From Arthrobacter sp. B6 (GTDB lineage: Bacteria > Actinomycetota > Actinomycetes > Actinomycetales > Micrococcaceae), in NCBI RefSeq assembly GCF_001663775.1, contig NZ_KV467168.1, forward strand, positions 224,420-288,419: a DNA stretch of 64,000 nt. Direction: 5' to 3'. Below, piece by piece: positions 43,868-51,718 of the stretch (positions within the stretch are counted from its first letter, which is position 1; each line of letters opens with the position of its first letter). Made by a program: the position numbers and the translations under genes. The notes beneath the pieces were generated by a model. The model was not told the DNA's origin, searched no databases, and was given only the letters and a program-made list of their open reading frames with translations.

Positions 43868-45342
43868 GCCAGGAGCTCCTCTTTGTTGGATCCGGTGATC
43901 ATGGTTTGTGTTCCGCCGATCGCGGGTGCCGCCAGGAGCGGGACGGCGTCGAGCTGGGCTTTTGAGAAGATGTGCCGTCCAACGGGTCCCGGATCGTGGA
44001 ACCCGTCGTCGTCAATAACGACGCGTCCTGCGCTGATCACCGCAGTGGGCCAGCCGGTGAACTCCGTGCCCTCGTACGGCGAATAGTCAGAGTTCATATG
44101 GTGCGTCTTTGCGCTGATTACCTTCGTTATCGTGGGGTCGAAAATGACCACGTCGGCATCCGCGCCAGGGCCTATCCAGCCCTTGGACCTGAGGCCATTG
44201 AGGACTGCGGGATTTGTTGAAGACATCGCCACGAAGTGTTCAACACTCATTCCACCGCGGATGACGAGCGTGTCAAAGGACACCGTCATTCGGTGTTCGA
44301 CACCCGGGAGACCGTTGGGCATGGAGGTCACGTCGTGGGAGTATTTTTCTTTCTGTGCGCTGGAGTAGCAGCAGTGATCGGATCCAAGGGTGTGGACCAT
44401 GCCCCTGATCGTCCGGTCCCTCAGTCCATTCATGGCGGCAGCGGAGCGGATTGGCGGGCAGCAAACGAAAAGTTCGGGTCGCCCGCTTTCATAGACGCTG
44501 TCGTCCAAAGTGATGTAGTGCGGGCAGGTTTCTGAGTAGGCGCGGATGCCCTTGGACCTGGCATCTGCAACCAAATCCACAACATCGGGCGTCGTCTGGT
44601 GTACGAAGTAGACAGCCGCTCCAGTGTTTGCCGCGATCCCCAGGGCGCGGGAGACAGCAGCTGCTTCAGCTGCTTCGGGCCGCGTCAGCCCGTGGTGCCG
44701 GGAGTCGCCCCGCCCATGCTCGCGCTCGTAGTTTTGCGCCTGCTCGACCAGGTGATTCTCCTCGGCGTGAATAATTGCTACGCCACCGAGACCGGCAAGG
44801 ACTTCCATGACTTTTTCGATGGTGTCGAATCCGGCCATCACCCCGTCACGATATGTTGTGAACATCTTGACCGTGAGGACTCCGAGTTCAGCTAAGGACA
44901 GGAGTTGATCGCGTGTGGTGTTGTCCCAGGCGACAACACCACCGTGCAGGGCCAGGTCTGTGCGCGTATCCTGCGCAGCCTTGCGCTTCTCGTACACAGC
45001 CTGCAGCGGGCTTTGGCCGGGTTCCGGAATGGCGAAATCAATGATGGTGGTGGTACCGCCCCACAGAGCTGCAATGCTTGCCTGACCGTGGCTGTCCAGC
45101 ATGGAGAATTCACCGAGCACCTGCCCGACGTGGCAGTGCGGATCGACCCCGCCGGGCAGAACCAGCTGGCCTGTCGCGTCGATTTGTCGCTTATGAGGGG
45201 GCAACGGCGCGTCCACGTCGAGGATCCCTGCGATGCGCCCGTCTTGGATCAAGACGGTGCCCTCAGAGGATCCGGTGGCGTTGACGACAAGGCCGCCGGT
45301 AACAACAAGGTCATAGGGCGTAGGGATTGTTTGGTCAGGCAC
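43864..45342 (-). CDS. Dihydropyrimidinase/hydantoinase
   Basis: 492 residues, cyclic amidohydrolase family. Zinc motif PGGVDPHCHV, the carbamylated-Lys strand TVKMFTTYRDGV, IIHAEEN, YFVHQTT, the ETCPHYITLDDSVY stretch and GSDHCCYSSAQK with the catalytic Asp. MPNGLPGVEHRM is close to dihydropyrimidinase rather than to allantoinase. It opens dihydropyrimidines or hydantoins to N-carbamoyl amino acids. The GTG start lies eight bases inside the GntR gene end. The partner carbamoylase usually found next to such genes is absent; the M24 protein may take that place. Confidence 0.92.
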   Translation of the reverse strand: MPDQTIPTPYDLVVTGGLVVNATGSSEGTVLIQDGRIAGILDVDAPLPPHKRQIDATGQLVLPGGVDPHCHVGQVLGEFSMLDSHGQASIAALWGGTTTIIDFAIPEPGQSPLQAVYEKRKAAQDTRTDLALHGGVVAWDNTTRDQLLSLAELGVLTVKMFTTYRDGVMAGFDTIEKVMEVLAGLGGVAIIHAEENHLVEQAQNYEREHGRGDSRHHGLTRPEAAEAAAVSRALGIAANTGAAVYFVHQTTPDVVDLVADARSKGIRAYSETCPHYITLDDSVYESGRPELFVCCPPIRSAAAMNGLRDRTIRGMVHTLGSDHCCYSSAQKEKYSHDVTSMPNGLPGVEHRMTVSFDTLVIRGGMSVEHFVAMSSTNPAVLNGLRSKGWIGPGADADVVIFDPTITKVISAKTHHMNSDYSPYEGTEFTGWPTAVISAGRVVIDDDGFHDPGPVGRHIFSKAQLDAVPLLAAPAIGGTQTMITGSNKEELLA

Positions 45343-46060
45343 GAGTGCCGCCTCCGTTCATGAAAATGGCACGGTCCAGATGCCCAAGATGGTTTCGCAT
45401 CGCTTCGGCCGCGGATAGTGGATCGCCGCCGCGGACTGCCTTGAGGACGGCACGGTGCTCGTCGACTTGCACCTGCCGAGACGCCGGGTCCGGCAATCCT
45501 TGTTGATTGACGAGGACCCACAGTGGATGCGATTCGATGTTCACCAGCTGCTCGATAATCCCCGACAGGATTGAGTTGCCGCACCCAGGTGCCAGATCCG
45601 AGTGGAACTGAAGCCCCAAGGCGACAAATTCGGCAACCCCTGTGGAGTCCTCCACAAGTTCGGCCTGGCGATCCAGATACCGCTCCAACTTGGAAATCCG
45701 CTCAGACGTAATCCTGGTGGCCGCCAAGCTGGCTGCTACAGGCTCAATCGACAGGCGGGTCTCAATCAACTCCCGCGGAGGGACGTCAAGGGGGGAACCT
45801 TCGGTCCCGCCGACCTTCGCAGCGCGCCGTACGAAAGTCCCGTCACCATGGCGAACCTCAATTGCCCCCACAAGCTCCAAGGCCAGGAACGCTTCCCGCG
45901 CGGTAGGCCGGGAAACCTGATACTTAGCGGCGATATCGGTATGGGCGGGTAGCCGCTCTCCTGCTGCGAACTCGCCATTGGTAATGGCCATCAACAGGTC
46001 CTGGGCGACATTCAAATAGCGGCGCTGCCGACCTGACTCATCTGATGTGTGCATAGTCAC
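45335..46060 (-). CDS. GntR/FadR-family repressor
   Basis: 241 residues. Winged helix (LLMAITNGEFAAGERLPAHT, YQVSRPTAREAFLALELVGA, RHGDGTFV) then an all-helical FCD ligand domain (RLSIEPVAASLAATRI, FHSDLAPGCGNSILSGII, DEHRAVLKAVRGGD). FCD regulators sense small acids. The GTG start at 46060 has no good ribosome site and ATG 46054 is possible. It heads the operon with the hydantoinase, so it would repress itself and all genes down to ribokinase. A palindrome of its expected type lies just upstream. Confidence 0.9.
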   Translation of the reverse strand: MTMHTSDESGRQRRYLNVAQDLLMAITNGEFAAGERLPAHTDIAAKYQVSRPTAREAFLALELVGAIEVRHGDGTFVRRAAKVGGTEGSPLDVPPRELIETRLSIEPVAASLAATRITSERISKLERYLDRQAELVEDSTGVAEFVALGLQFHSDLAPGCGNSILSGIIEQLVNIESHPLWVLVNQQGLPDPASRQVQVDEHRAVLKAVRGGDPLSAAEAMRNHLGHLDRAIFMNGGGTRA

Positions 46061-46070
46061 AAGATATACG

Positions 46071-46099
46071 TCTTACGAGTAAGATGCAAGAGGTAAGAC
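46071..46099. promoter_or_regulatory. GntR-type operator
   Basis: TCTTAC-GA-GTAAGA (46071-46084) is a perfect palindrome, followed at 46093-46099 by a further half-site GTAAGAC. It lies 11 bases from the GntR start and 59 bases before the divergent dehydrogenase gene, so one protein could control both. Confidence 0.7.
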
Positions 46100-46142
46100 T
46101 TCTAGGCAAAGGCCCTAGGACCAAAAGAACAGGTGGGATGCA

Positions 46143-47096
46143 ATGAAGGTTCTGATTCCGTCAACGGTCAGTTCAGAGTCGTTTACAGGTGAAAGGGTGG
46201 ACGACTTCATCGTCTATGACGTACACGCCCCAATACCGGAAGAGCATAGGGATGCCGAGGTTCTGGTGGCGTGGCAGAACCCTCCGGCACAACTGGCAGC
46301 CGCGGCAAAACACCTCACGCGCCTGCGCCTGGTGCAAGCCCTGGCCTCGGGGACGGACGCTGTCACCGCAGCCGGCTTTCCTGAGCCGGTACAGGTATGT
46401 TCGGGCCGTTCCCTTCATGATGGGCCGGTAGCCGAGCACACCCTTACGCTCGTGCTCGCCTGTATCCGGAGGCTCGACCGGCTCCACCTGGCTCAGCAAT
46501 CCAGTACGTGGGACAACGAGTACGTTCATGAGCAGGCAAGTCCGAGTACTGCCCGCGACTACACACTCGCTGGCGCAGGTGTCCTCATCTGGGGATTTGG
46601 TTCCATCGCCGCGAAGCTAGCTCCCCTTCTCACATCTCTGGGCGCAAAGGTCACGGGTGTGGCAAGCACCGCGGGTAACCGCTCAGGCTATCCCGTCGTG
46701 ACAGAAGATACTGCCCGGGAAATGCTGGCAAGTACAAACGTGCTCATTTCCCTTGTGCCCGCTACCGCGCGAACCGACAAGCTGTTCAACAACAGTGTGT
46801 TCGCCACCATGCCGCGAGGCTCCGTTTTCATCAACGCAGGACGTGGTTCAACGGTCGACGAAGCAGATCTTAGATCCGCCCTCGAAAAGAAACAGCTAAG
46901 GGTTGCGGCCATCGACGTCGCGCAAAGCGAACCACTGCCCTCCACCTCACCACTATGGACAACAGAAAACCTCATCATCACACCGCACGTTGCCGGAAAC
47001 AGGCCACAAGGAGCGGCAGCGCTGATCAGTAGGAACCTAGAAGCACTTCACACCGGCAACATGCTGGAAAACCTCACCTCAAAAAGTGTCTCCTGA
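46143..47096 (+). CDS. D-isomer-specific 2-hydroxyacid dehydrogenase
   Basis: 317 residues. The NAD fold is LIWGFGSIAAKLAPLLTSLG; catalytic residues appear in NAGRGSTVDEADL (Arg), AIDVAQSEPLP (Glu) and IITPHVAGNRP (His). The N-terminal catalytic domain is short (about 100 residues) with SGTDAV in the substrate loop. The family reduces 2-keto acids or oxidises 2-hydroxy acids. It is transcribed away from the GntR gene and shares its operator region; it could process glyoxylate or tartronate semialdehyde from ureide breakdown. Start follows AGGTGGG. Confidence 0.87.
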   Translation: MKVLIPSTVSSESFTGERVDDFIVYDVHAPIPEEHRDAEVLVAWQNPPAQLAAAAKHLTRLRLVQALASGTDAVTAAGFPEPVQVCSGRSLHDGPVAEHTLTLVLACIRRLDRLHLAQQSSTWDNEYVHEQASPSTARDYTLAGAGVLIWGFGSIAAKLAPLLTSLGAKVTGVASTAGNRSGYPVVTEDTAREMLASTNVLISLVPATARTDKLFNNSVFATMPRGSVFINAGRGSTVDEADLRSALEKKQLRVAAIDVAQSEPLPSTSPLWTTENLIITPHVAGNRPQGAAALISRNLEALHTGNMLENLTSKSVS

Positions 47097-47329
47097 CTAC
47101 GCGAGCTAAGCGCCCGCCCGCCCAGTTCCCGGGCGGTGCCCCCGCAAAGGGGACGGGCTGCAGGCGGGCTGGCGCAAGGACCAACCCCTTGGTCTACTGG
47201 CACCCCCGGGCGTGTCAATGTTGGGCGTATTCGCCTCCAGGAGGGCCCGTCGCTGGGGCGATGAAGGGCATGCCACCCCGTCTGCTTCCTGCCTCCAAAC
47301 AACGCCGGGTCAAGTCAGCCAATAGGACT
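47097..47329. other. Gap with GC-rich inverted repeats
   Basis: No gene. It contains CCGCCC/GGGCGG hairpin arms just after the dehydrogenase stop, which may act as its terminator. The right end merges into the aldehyde dehydrogenase remnant. Confidence 0.35.
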
Positions 47330-47610
47330 GCCCGCCGGCCTTGCCCATCATCCGATACAGCACCATCGACCAGGCAGTCGCCATGGCCAACGGCCTCGAT
47401 GTCGGGTTAGGAGCCTCAGTCTGGTCATCCGATCCGGAAGCTGCCCGCGAAGTGGCGGCAAGGATCCAGGCCGGGACGGTATGGATCAATAAACACGGAG
47501 CCGTCGACCCGCGGGTTCCCTTCGGCGGCGCCAGGCAGTCAGGCTACGGCCTCGAATTCGGCGTCGAAGGCCTCAAAGCCCTCGGCGTACCCCAAATCAT
47601 CAACGGCTGA
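47330..47610 (+). pseudogene. Aldehyde dehydrogenase, C-terminal remnant
   Basis: Only the last 89 or so residues remain: LPIIRYSTIDQAVAMANG through GTVWINKHGAVDPRVPFGG to GLKALGVPQIING. The intact aldehyde dehydrogenase at 56454-57866 ends almost the same way (72 of 89 residues identical by my alignment), so this is a decayed relative. The catalytic Cys and NAD sites are missing. The first base-paired match starts at about 47330, with no ribosome site before it. Confidence 0.85.
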
Positions 47611-47728
47611 ACTCACGACAGTCTTCCGGCCTCGAGCATGGAAGCCTCCAAAGTACAGCTCCGTTAGTTTCCCGCAAAGCGGCCGCGACAAGCTCTCGTT
47701 ATCTGGCAGGACACCCCCATGCGGCAGA

Positions 47729-48640
47729 TCAACCCTTGGCTGGCTTGCCGTATAGCTGCGCGGCGAGTGTCATCATCGCCCCAACGCTTCGGGACGGCCG
47801 GATGGCTGCGGGCCAGATGATAGATACGGGCACGTTACGCACTGTGGGCTCGATGGGCCGGACCGCGAGTGGGCGGCCCTCGTAGGATTGGTTGGATGCG
47901 GGCTGCTGGATAAGGATCGCGTAGCCCATGCCGCGCCCCACCAGCGATCTGGTGACCTCGTAGTCCAAAGTCCTGAACCTGATGTTCGGCTCTATACCCG
48001 CACTGGAAAACATCATCATCGTGTTTTCCCGGCTGGGATTGACGTCCAGCAGGATCATCGGTTCATCAGCTACGTCCGCCAGTCCCAGCGCCGGGTGCGC
48101 GGCAAGTGGGTGGTCGGCGGCTATGACGATCGCTGGCACGGCATCGAAGAGTCTTTGGCTCACCAGCCCGTTGGGCAGTGACAGGTCGTAGGCGATAGCC
48201 AGGTCCAGGGTTCCAGATGCCAGGCCGCTCTGCACCTCGGACTGAGGACCAACGAAGAAGTCGAGTTCGACGAATGGATACAGTCGGCTGTAGTCGTCAA
48301 TGAGTGCGGCCAGGACCGTAGGCGCCAGGGTCCTGTAGCAGCCCAATGTCAGGGACCCACGCAACTCCGCTCCCGCATCCGCGGCATGAAGTTCCAGATC
48401 TGAAGCCGCGTTGAGCAGCCCCTTGGCCCGGTCCAAGACGTACCGCCCGGCGGCAGTAAGTGCCACGCCGTGGGCCTTGCGCCGTATGGTCAGTTGCGCT
48501 CCAAAAGCATGTTCCAAGGCGTTGACTGCTCCAGCGACCGCAGACTGCGACACAAGCAAGGCGTCCGCTGCAGCCGACATGCTTCCGTGCTCGGCAACAG
48601 CAATGAAGATCTCAAGCTGTCGCAACGTGTAGCGTGCCAT
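47729..48640 (-). CDS. LysR-family transcriptional regulator
   Basis: 303 residues: helix-turn-helix YTLRQLEIFIAVAEHGSMSA with SQSAVAGAVNALEHAFGAQL, then a two-lobe effector domain (LTLGCYRTLAPTVLAALIDD, DLAIAYDLSLPNGL, MILLDVNPSRENTMM). LysR proteins typically activate a divergent gene when an aromatic or acid ligand binds. The divergent gene is the P450 at 48761, and a pair of GGATAT repeats lies between. It probably controls the P450, ferredoxin, reductase and transporter genes. Confidence 0.9.
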   Translation of the reverse strand: MARYTLRQLEIFIAVAEHGSMSAAADALLVSQSAVAGAVNALEHAFGAQLTIRRKAHGVALTAAGRYVLDRAKGLLNAASDLELHAADAGAELRGSLTLGCYRTLAPTVLAALIDDYSRLYPFVELDFFVGPQSEVQSGLASGTLDLAIAYDLSLPNGLVSQRLFDAVPAIVIAADHPLAAHPALGLADVADEPMILLDVNPSRENTMMMFSSAGIEPNIRFRTLDYEVTRSLVGRGMGYAILIQQPASNQSYEGRPLAVRPIEPTVRNVPVSIIWPAAIRPSRSVGAMMTLAAQLYGKPAKG

Positions 48641-48666
48641 GTTTCGCCTCCCTCCTCATTAAAACC

Positions 48667-48707
48667 GTGGATATAGCCCAGATAGTTGTACTTTACCGGG
48701 GATATGT
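48667..48707. promoter_or_regulatory. Direct repeats in the LysR/P450 intergenic region
   Basis: GTGGATATAG (48667-48676) and GGGGATATGT (48698-48707) share GGATAT and are 31 bases apart, three helical turns. They lie in the 120 bases between the LysR and P450 starts and could be activator contact sites. The match is short. Confidence 0.3.
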
Positions 48708-48760
48708 TCTAACCCACACTGAGTACAGGCAAAGTCGCGCAACACTTAAGGAGACCAAAG

Positions 48761-50074
48761 ATGATCGTCCAGGGAACCCCGCAAGCCCCAGGCTGCCCGT
48801 TCACGGGGGCGCTGCCGGAAGACGCAGCGGAGCGGAACGCACTACTATCCTCGGTTCCAGCGGACCACGGCGTCGTCGCAGACTCCTCAGCTGCTGCGGC
48901 CGCCGTTGAGGCCCCGGTGGCTGACTGGGTGACCATACCGGACCTGTACCGCGACCCGTTCCCTATGTACCGGCGCATGCGTGAAGAAGCTCCGGTGCAC
49001 TGGGTGCCGGCAGTGAACCGCTACATGGTCACCAGCTACGCTGCCTGCCACACCATCGAACAGGACGCGGACACGTTCTCCGCCAACGAATCCGGTTCAC
49101 TGATGAAGCGGGCCATGGGCCACTCGATGCTGCGCAAAGACGACCCGGAACACAAAATCGATCGGGACTCCTACGGCAGCACGCTGCGCCCCGGAACGAT
49201 CAAGAATCACTGGGCATCAATCTTCGAAAAGAACAACACCAAATACCTGGAAGAGCTCGCCGCCAAGGGCCCGGGCGCTGATTTCGTCTGGGATTATGCC
49301 GCACCCTACGCGGCAGAAAACCTCAGGCTGATCTGTGGCTTCCACAACTCCACCCAGGAGGACTTCCAGCACTGGAGCCAGACGATGATCGATGGCACCG
49401 GCAACTACGCCGACGACCCCTCCGTATGGGCCAAGAGCGAAGCATCTTCCAAAGAAGTAGACGCGGCCATTGATGACATGATCCCGTACCTGCGCAAGAA
49501 CCCCGATCCATCGCTGCTATCCGGGCTGGCCTCAATGCCTATTCCACTTGAGTCCATCAGGGCCAACCTCAAGATGACCATCGGCGGCGGCCTCAACGAG
49601 CCCCGCGACGTGCTGGCCACAACGGTCTGGGCCCTCCTGGCAAACCCGGACCAACTGGCCGACGTGCTGGCAAACCCGAAATTGTTCTCCGTCGCCTTCG
49701 AAGAGTCCGTCCGCTGGGTCGCGCCCATTGGGATGTACCCGCGCCAGACGACCCGCGAAACAGTCCTCGAGGGTGTGCGCCTCCCCGCCGGAGCACGCCT
49801 GGGCGTCGTGCTCGGCGCCGCAAACCGCGATCCTGCCGTGTTCACCGACCCGGAGACGTTCAACATCCATCGGCCTAAGAAGCCGCACCTTGGCTTCGGT
49901 GGCGGCGCACACTTCTGCGCCGGGACCTGGGTCGCCCGCGCCCAGGTGGCCCAAGTGGCGATGCCCGCGCTCTTCGACAGGCTGCCCAGTCTGCGGCTGG
50001 ACCCTGACAACCCCTCTATCGACGCCGGCTGGGTATTCCGCGGACTGACCAAAATGCCAGTCCTCTGGAACTGA
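48761..50074 (+). CDS. Cytochrome P450
   Basis: 437 residues, bacterial class I P450. Heme-binding loop FGGGAHFCAGTWVAR (Cys386), ExxR in FEESVRW (Glu315, Arg318). In the I helix, residues 275-283 read GGGLNEPRD: the acid is kept (Glu280), but the usual Thr after it is Pro281. An N-terminal extension of about 50 residues is Ala-rich. It would hydroxylate or demethylate a small, probably aromatic or terpenoid, molecule using electrons from the ferredoxin and reductase encoded next. Start follows AGGAG. LysR divergent upstream; MFS importer downstream suggests substrate uptake. Substrate unknown. Confidence 0.93.
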   Translation: MIVQGTPQAPGCPFTGALPEDAAERNALLSSVPADHGVVADSSAAAAAVEAPVADWVTIPDLYRDPFPMYRRMREEAPVHWVPAVNRYMVTSYAACHTIEQDADTFSANESGSLMKRAMGHSMLRKDDPEHKIDRDSYGSTLRPGTIKNHWASIFEKNNTKYLEELAAKGPGADFVWDYAAPYAAENLRLICGFHNSTQEDFQHWSQTMIDGTGNYADDPSVWAKSEASSKEVDAAIDDMIPYLRKNPDPSLLSGLASMPIPLESIRANLKMTIGGGLNEPRDVLATTVWALLANPDQLADVLANPKLFSVAFEESVRWVAPIGMYPRQTTRETVLEGVRLPAGARLGVVLGAANRDPAVFTDPETFNIHRPKKPHLGFGGGAHFCAGTWVARAQVAQVAMPALFDRLPSLRLDPDNPSIDAGWVFRGLTKMPVLWN

Positions 50075-50108
50075 AACCAGCCCCATCCAAGCACTCCAAG
50101 GAAGAATC

Positions 50109-50432
50109 ATGCCAACCATCACCTTCGTACAGCCCACCGGAAAATCCGACACCGTCTCTGTGGAGGAAAAGACATCTCTCATGCGCGCCGCAGTCGCCAA
50201 CGGCGTTGAAGGAATCGTCGGCGAATGCGGCGGCCAAGCCATGTGCGCCACCTGCCATGTGTATGTGCGCCCCGAGTTCGAGGACGCTCTGCCCGAGCTC
50301 AGCGAGGACGAAGACGAAATGCTCGACTGCACCACGGCAGAGCGGACAAGCCAGTCCCGCCTTGGATGCCAGGTGAGCGTCGGTGTACACCTCGACGCGA
50401 TCATCGTCGACGTCCCCACGGACCAGGTCTAA
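50109..50432 (+). CDS. [2Fe-2S] ferredoxin (putidaredoxin type)
   Basis: 107 residues with the vertebrate/putidaredoxin-type cluster spacing: Cys40, Cys46, Cys49 (GECGGQAMCATC) and Cys87 (RLGCQV). The acidic helix LPELSEDEDEMLD is the docking surface for the P450 and reductase. It carries electrons from the flavoprotein at 50436 to the P450 at 48761. Start follows AGGAAG; the next gene begins three bases after its stop. Confidence 0.94.
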   Translation: MPTITFVQPTGKSDTVSVEEKTSLMRAAVANGVEGIVGECGGQAMCATCHVYVRPEFEDALPELSEDEDEMLDCTTAERTSQSRLGCQVSVGVHLDAIIVDVPTDQV

Positions 50433-50435
50433 ACC

Positions 50436-51674
50436 ATGGGGGTAATCATCATCGGAGGCGGCCAGGCCGGCATTCAAGCGGCTGACTCCCTCCGCTCCGG
50501 CGGATATACCGGCAGCATCACCATCCTCGCCGAGGAAGAGGGCCTGCCATATCAGCGCCCGCCACTGTCCAAGGACTACCTGGCTCCGGCCGGCCGCCCT
50601 GCGGCCCTGCCACTCCGGCCAGCAACCTTCTACACCGACAACGACATTGACCTGCGCACCGGTGTCTCCGCAAGGGACATCGACCGGGACAACAAGACCG
50701 TCACCATCTCAGACGGGACTGCGATTCCCTATGACCACCTTGTCCTGGCCACTGGTTCCCGCAACCGCAAACTGACCTGCCCCGGAGCGGAAACGACAGG
50801 CATTCACAGCCTGAAGACTCTGCAGGACGCGGAAGAACTCCACGCGGCCCTCGCCCAAGCCCGGGACGTCATCGTGATTGGAGCAGGATTTATTGGCCTG
50901 GAATTCGCCGCAGCCGCAAGAGCCCACGGATGCTCCGTGACAGTGCTGGAATTTGCCCCCCGACCCATGGCCCGGGCCCTGACGCCTGTTATGAGCGAAT
51001 GGTTTACGGACGCGCACCGACGGAACGGTATCGAGCTTCGTCTAGATGAGGGGATCAGCCATTTTGACGCTGGCCCTGATGGCCGGGTCTGTGCCGCCCA
51101 CTCAACCACAAATCGGCGTTACCCGGCTGATCTCATTGTCGTCGGAGTAGGTGTCATGCCCAACGACGAGATTGCCGCCAGGGCCGGACTCGAAACAAAC
51201 AACGGCATCGTCGTAGACCAGTCCCTGAGGACTTCAGACCCCCGAATTCTCGCCATTGGCGACTGCGCGAACTACCCGAACCCCCATACCCGGACCAGAA
51301 CCCGGCTCGAGTCGGTCCAGAACGCTGCGGCGCACGGGCGGCACGCAGCACAGGTCGTCCTTGGCGCAACGGACCACTACGAAGAAACACCCTGGTTCTG
51401 GTCAACACAAGGCACACTGCGCCTGCAGATGGCAGGAATGTCCAGAGCCGATGACTCAGCCACACTCATCGGAGACCCCGCTGCAGCAAAATTCTCGGTC
51501 CTCTGCCACCGGGAGGGCCAACTCGTAGCAGTCGAATCCGTAAATGCCGCAGCAGACCATATGGCCGCCCGGAAACTTCTATCCGCAGGCCTGGGACCAT
51601 CACCCGAAGAAGCCCAAGCCCCAGGCTTCAGCCTAAAAGCACATACACAGCAGGCACTGCTAAACCCCGCCTAG
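50436..51674 (+). CDS. Ferredoxin reductase (FAD, putidaredoxin-reductase type)
   Basis: 412 residues. FAD fold VIIIGGGQAGIQAADSLR, PYQRPPLSKDYL, second (NADH) fold VIVIGAGFIGLEFAAAARA, and ILAIGDCANYPN before a C-terminal reductase domain. This is the ThcD/CamA group that passes electrons from NADH to a [2Fe-2S] ferredoxin. It completes a three-component P450 system with the two preceding genes. Start ATG is three bases after the ferredoxin stop. Confidence 0.94.
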   Translation: MGVIIIGGGQAGIQAADSLRSGGYTGSITILAEEEGLPYQRPPLSKDYLAPAGRPAALPLRPATFYTDNDIDLRTGVSARDIDRDNKTVTISDGTAIPYDHLVLATGSRNRKLTCPGAETTGIHSLKTLQDAEELHAALAQARDVIVIGAGFIGLEFAAAARAHGCSVTVLEFAPRPMARALTPVMSEWFTDAHRRNGIELRLDEGISHFDAGPDGRVCAAHSTTNRRYPADLIVVGVGVMPNDEIAARAGLETNNGIVVDQSLRTSDPRILAIGDCANYPNPHTRTRTRLESVQNAAAHGRHAAQVVLGATDHYEETPWFWSTQGTLRLQMAGMSRADDSATLIGDPAAAKFSVLCHREGQLVAVESVNAAADHMAARKLLSAGLGPSPEEAQAPGFSLKAHTQQALLNPA

Positions 51675-51718
51675 CGCTCTGCCCCTAAACGCCGCCTTGA
51701 CCCAACGCAGGAGAAACC

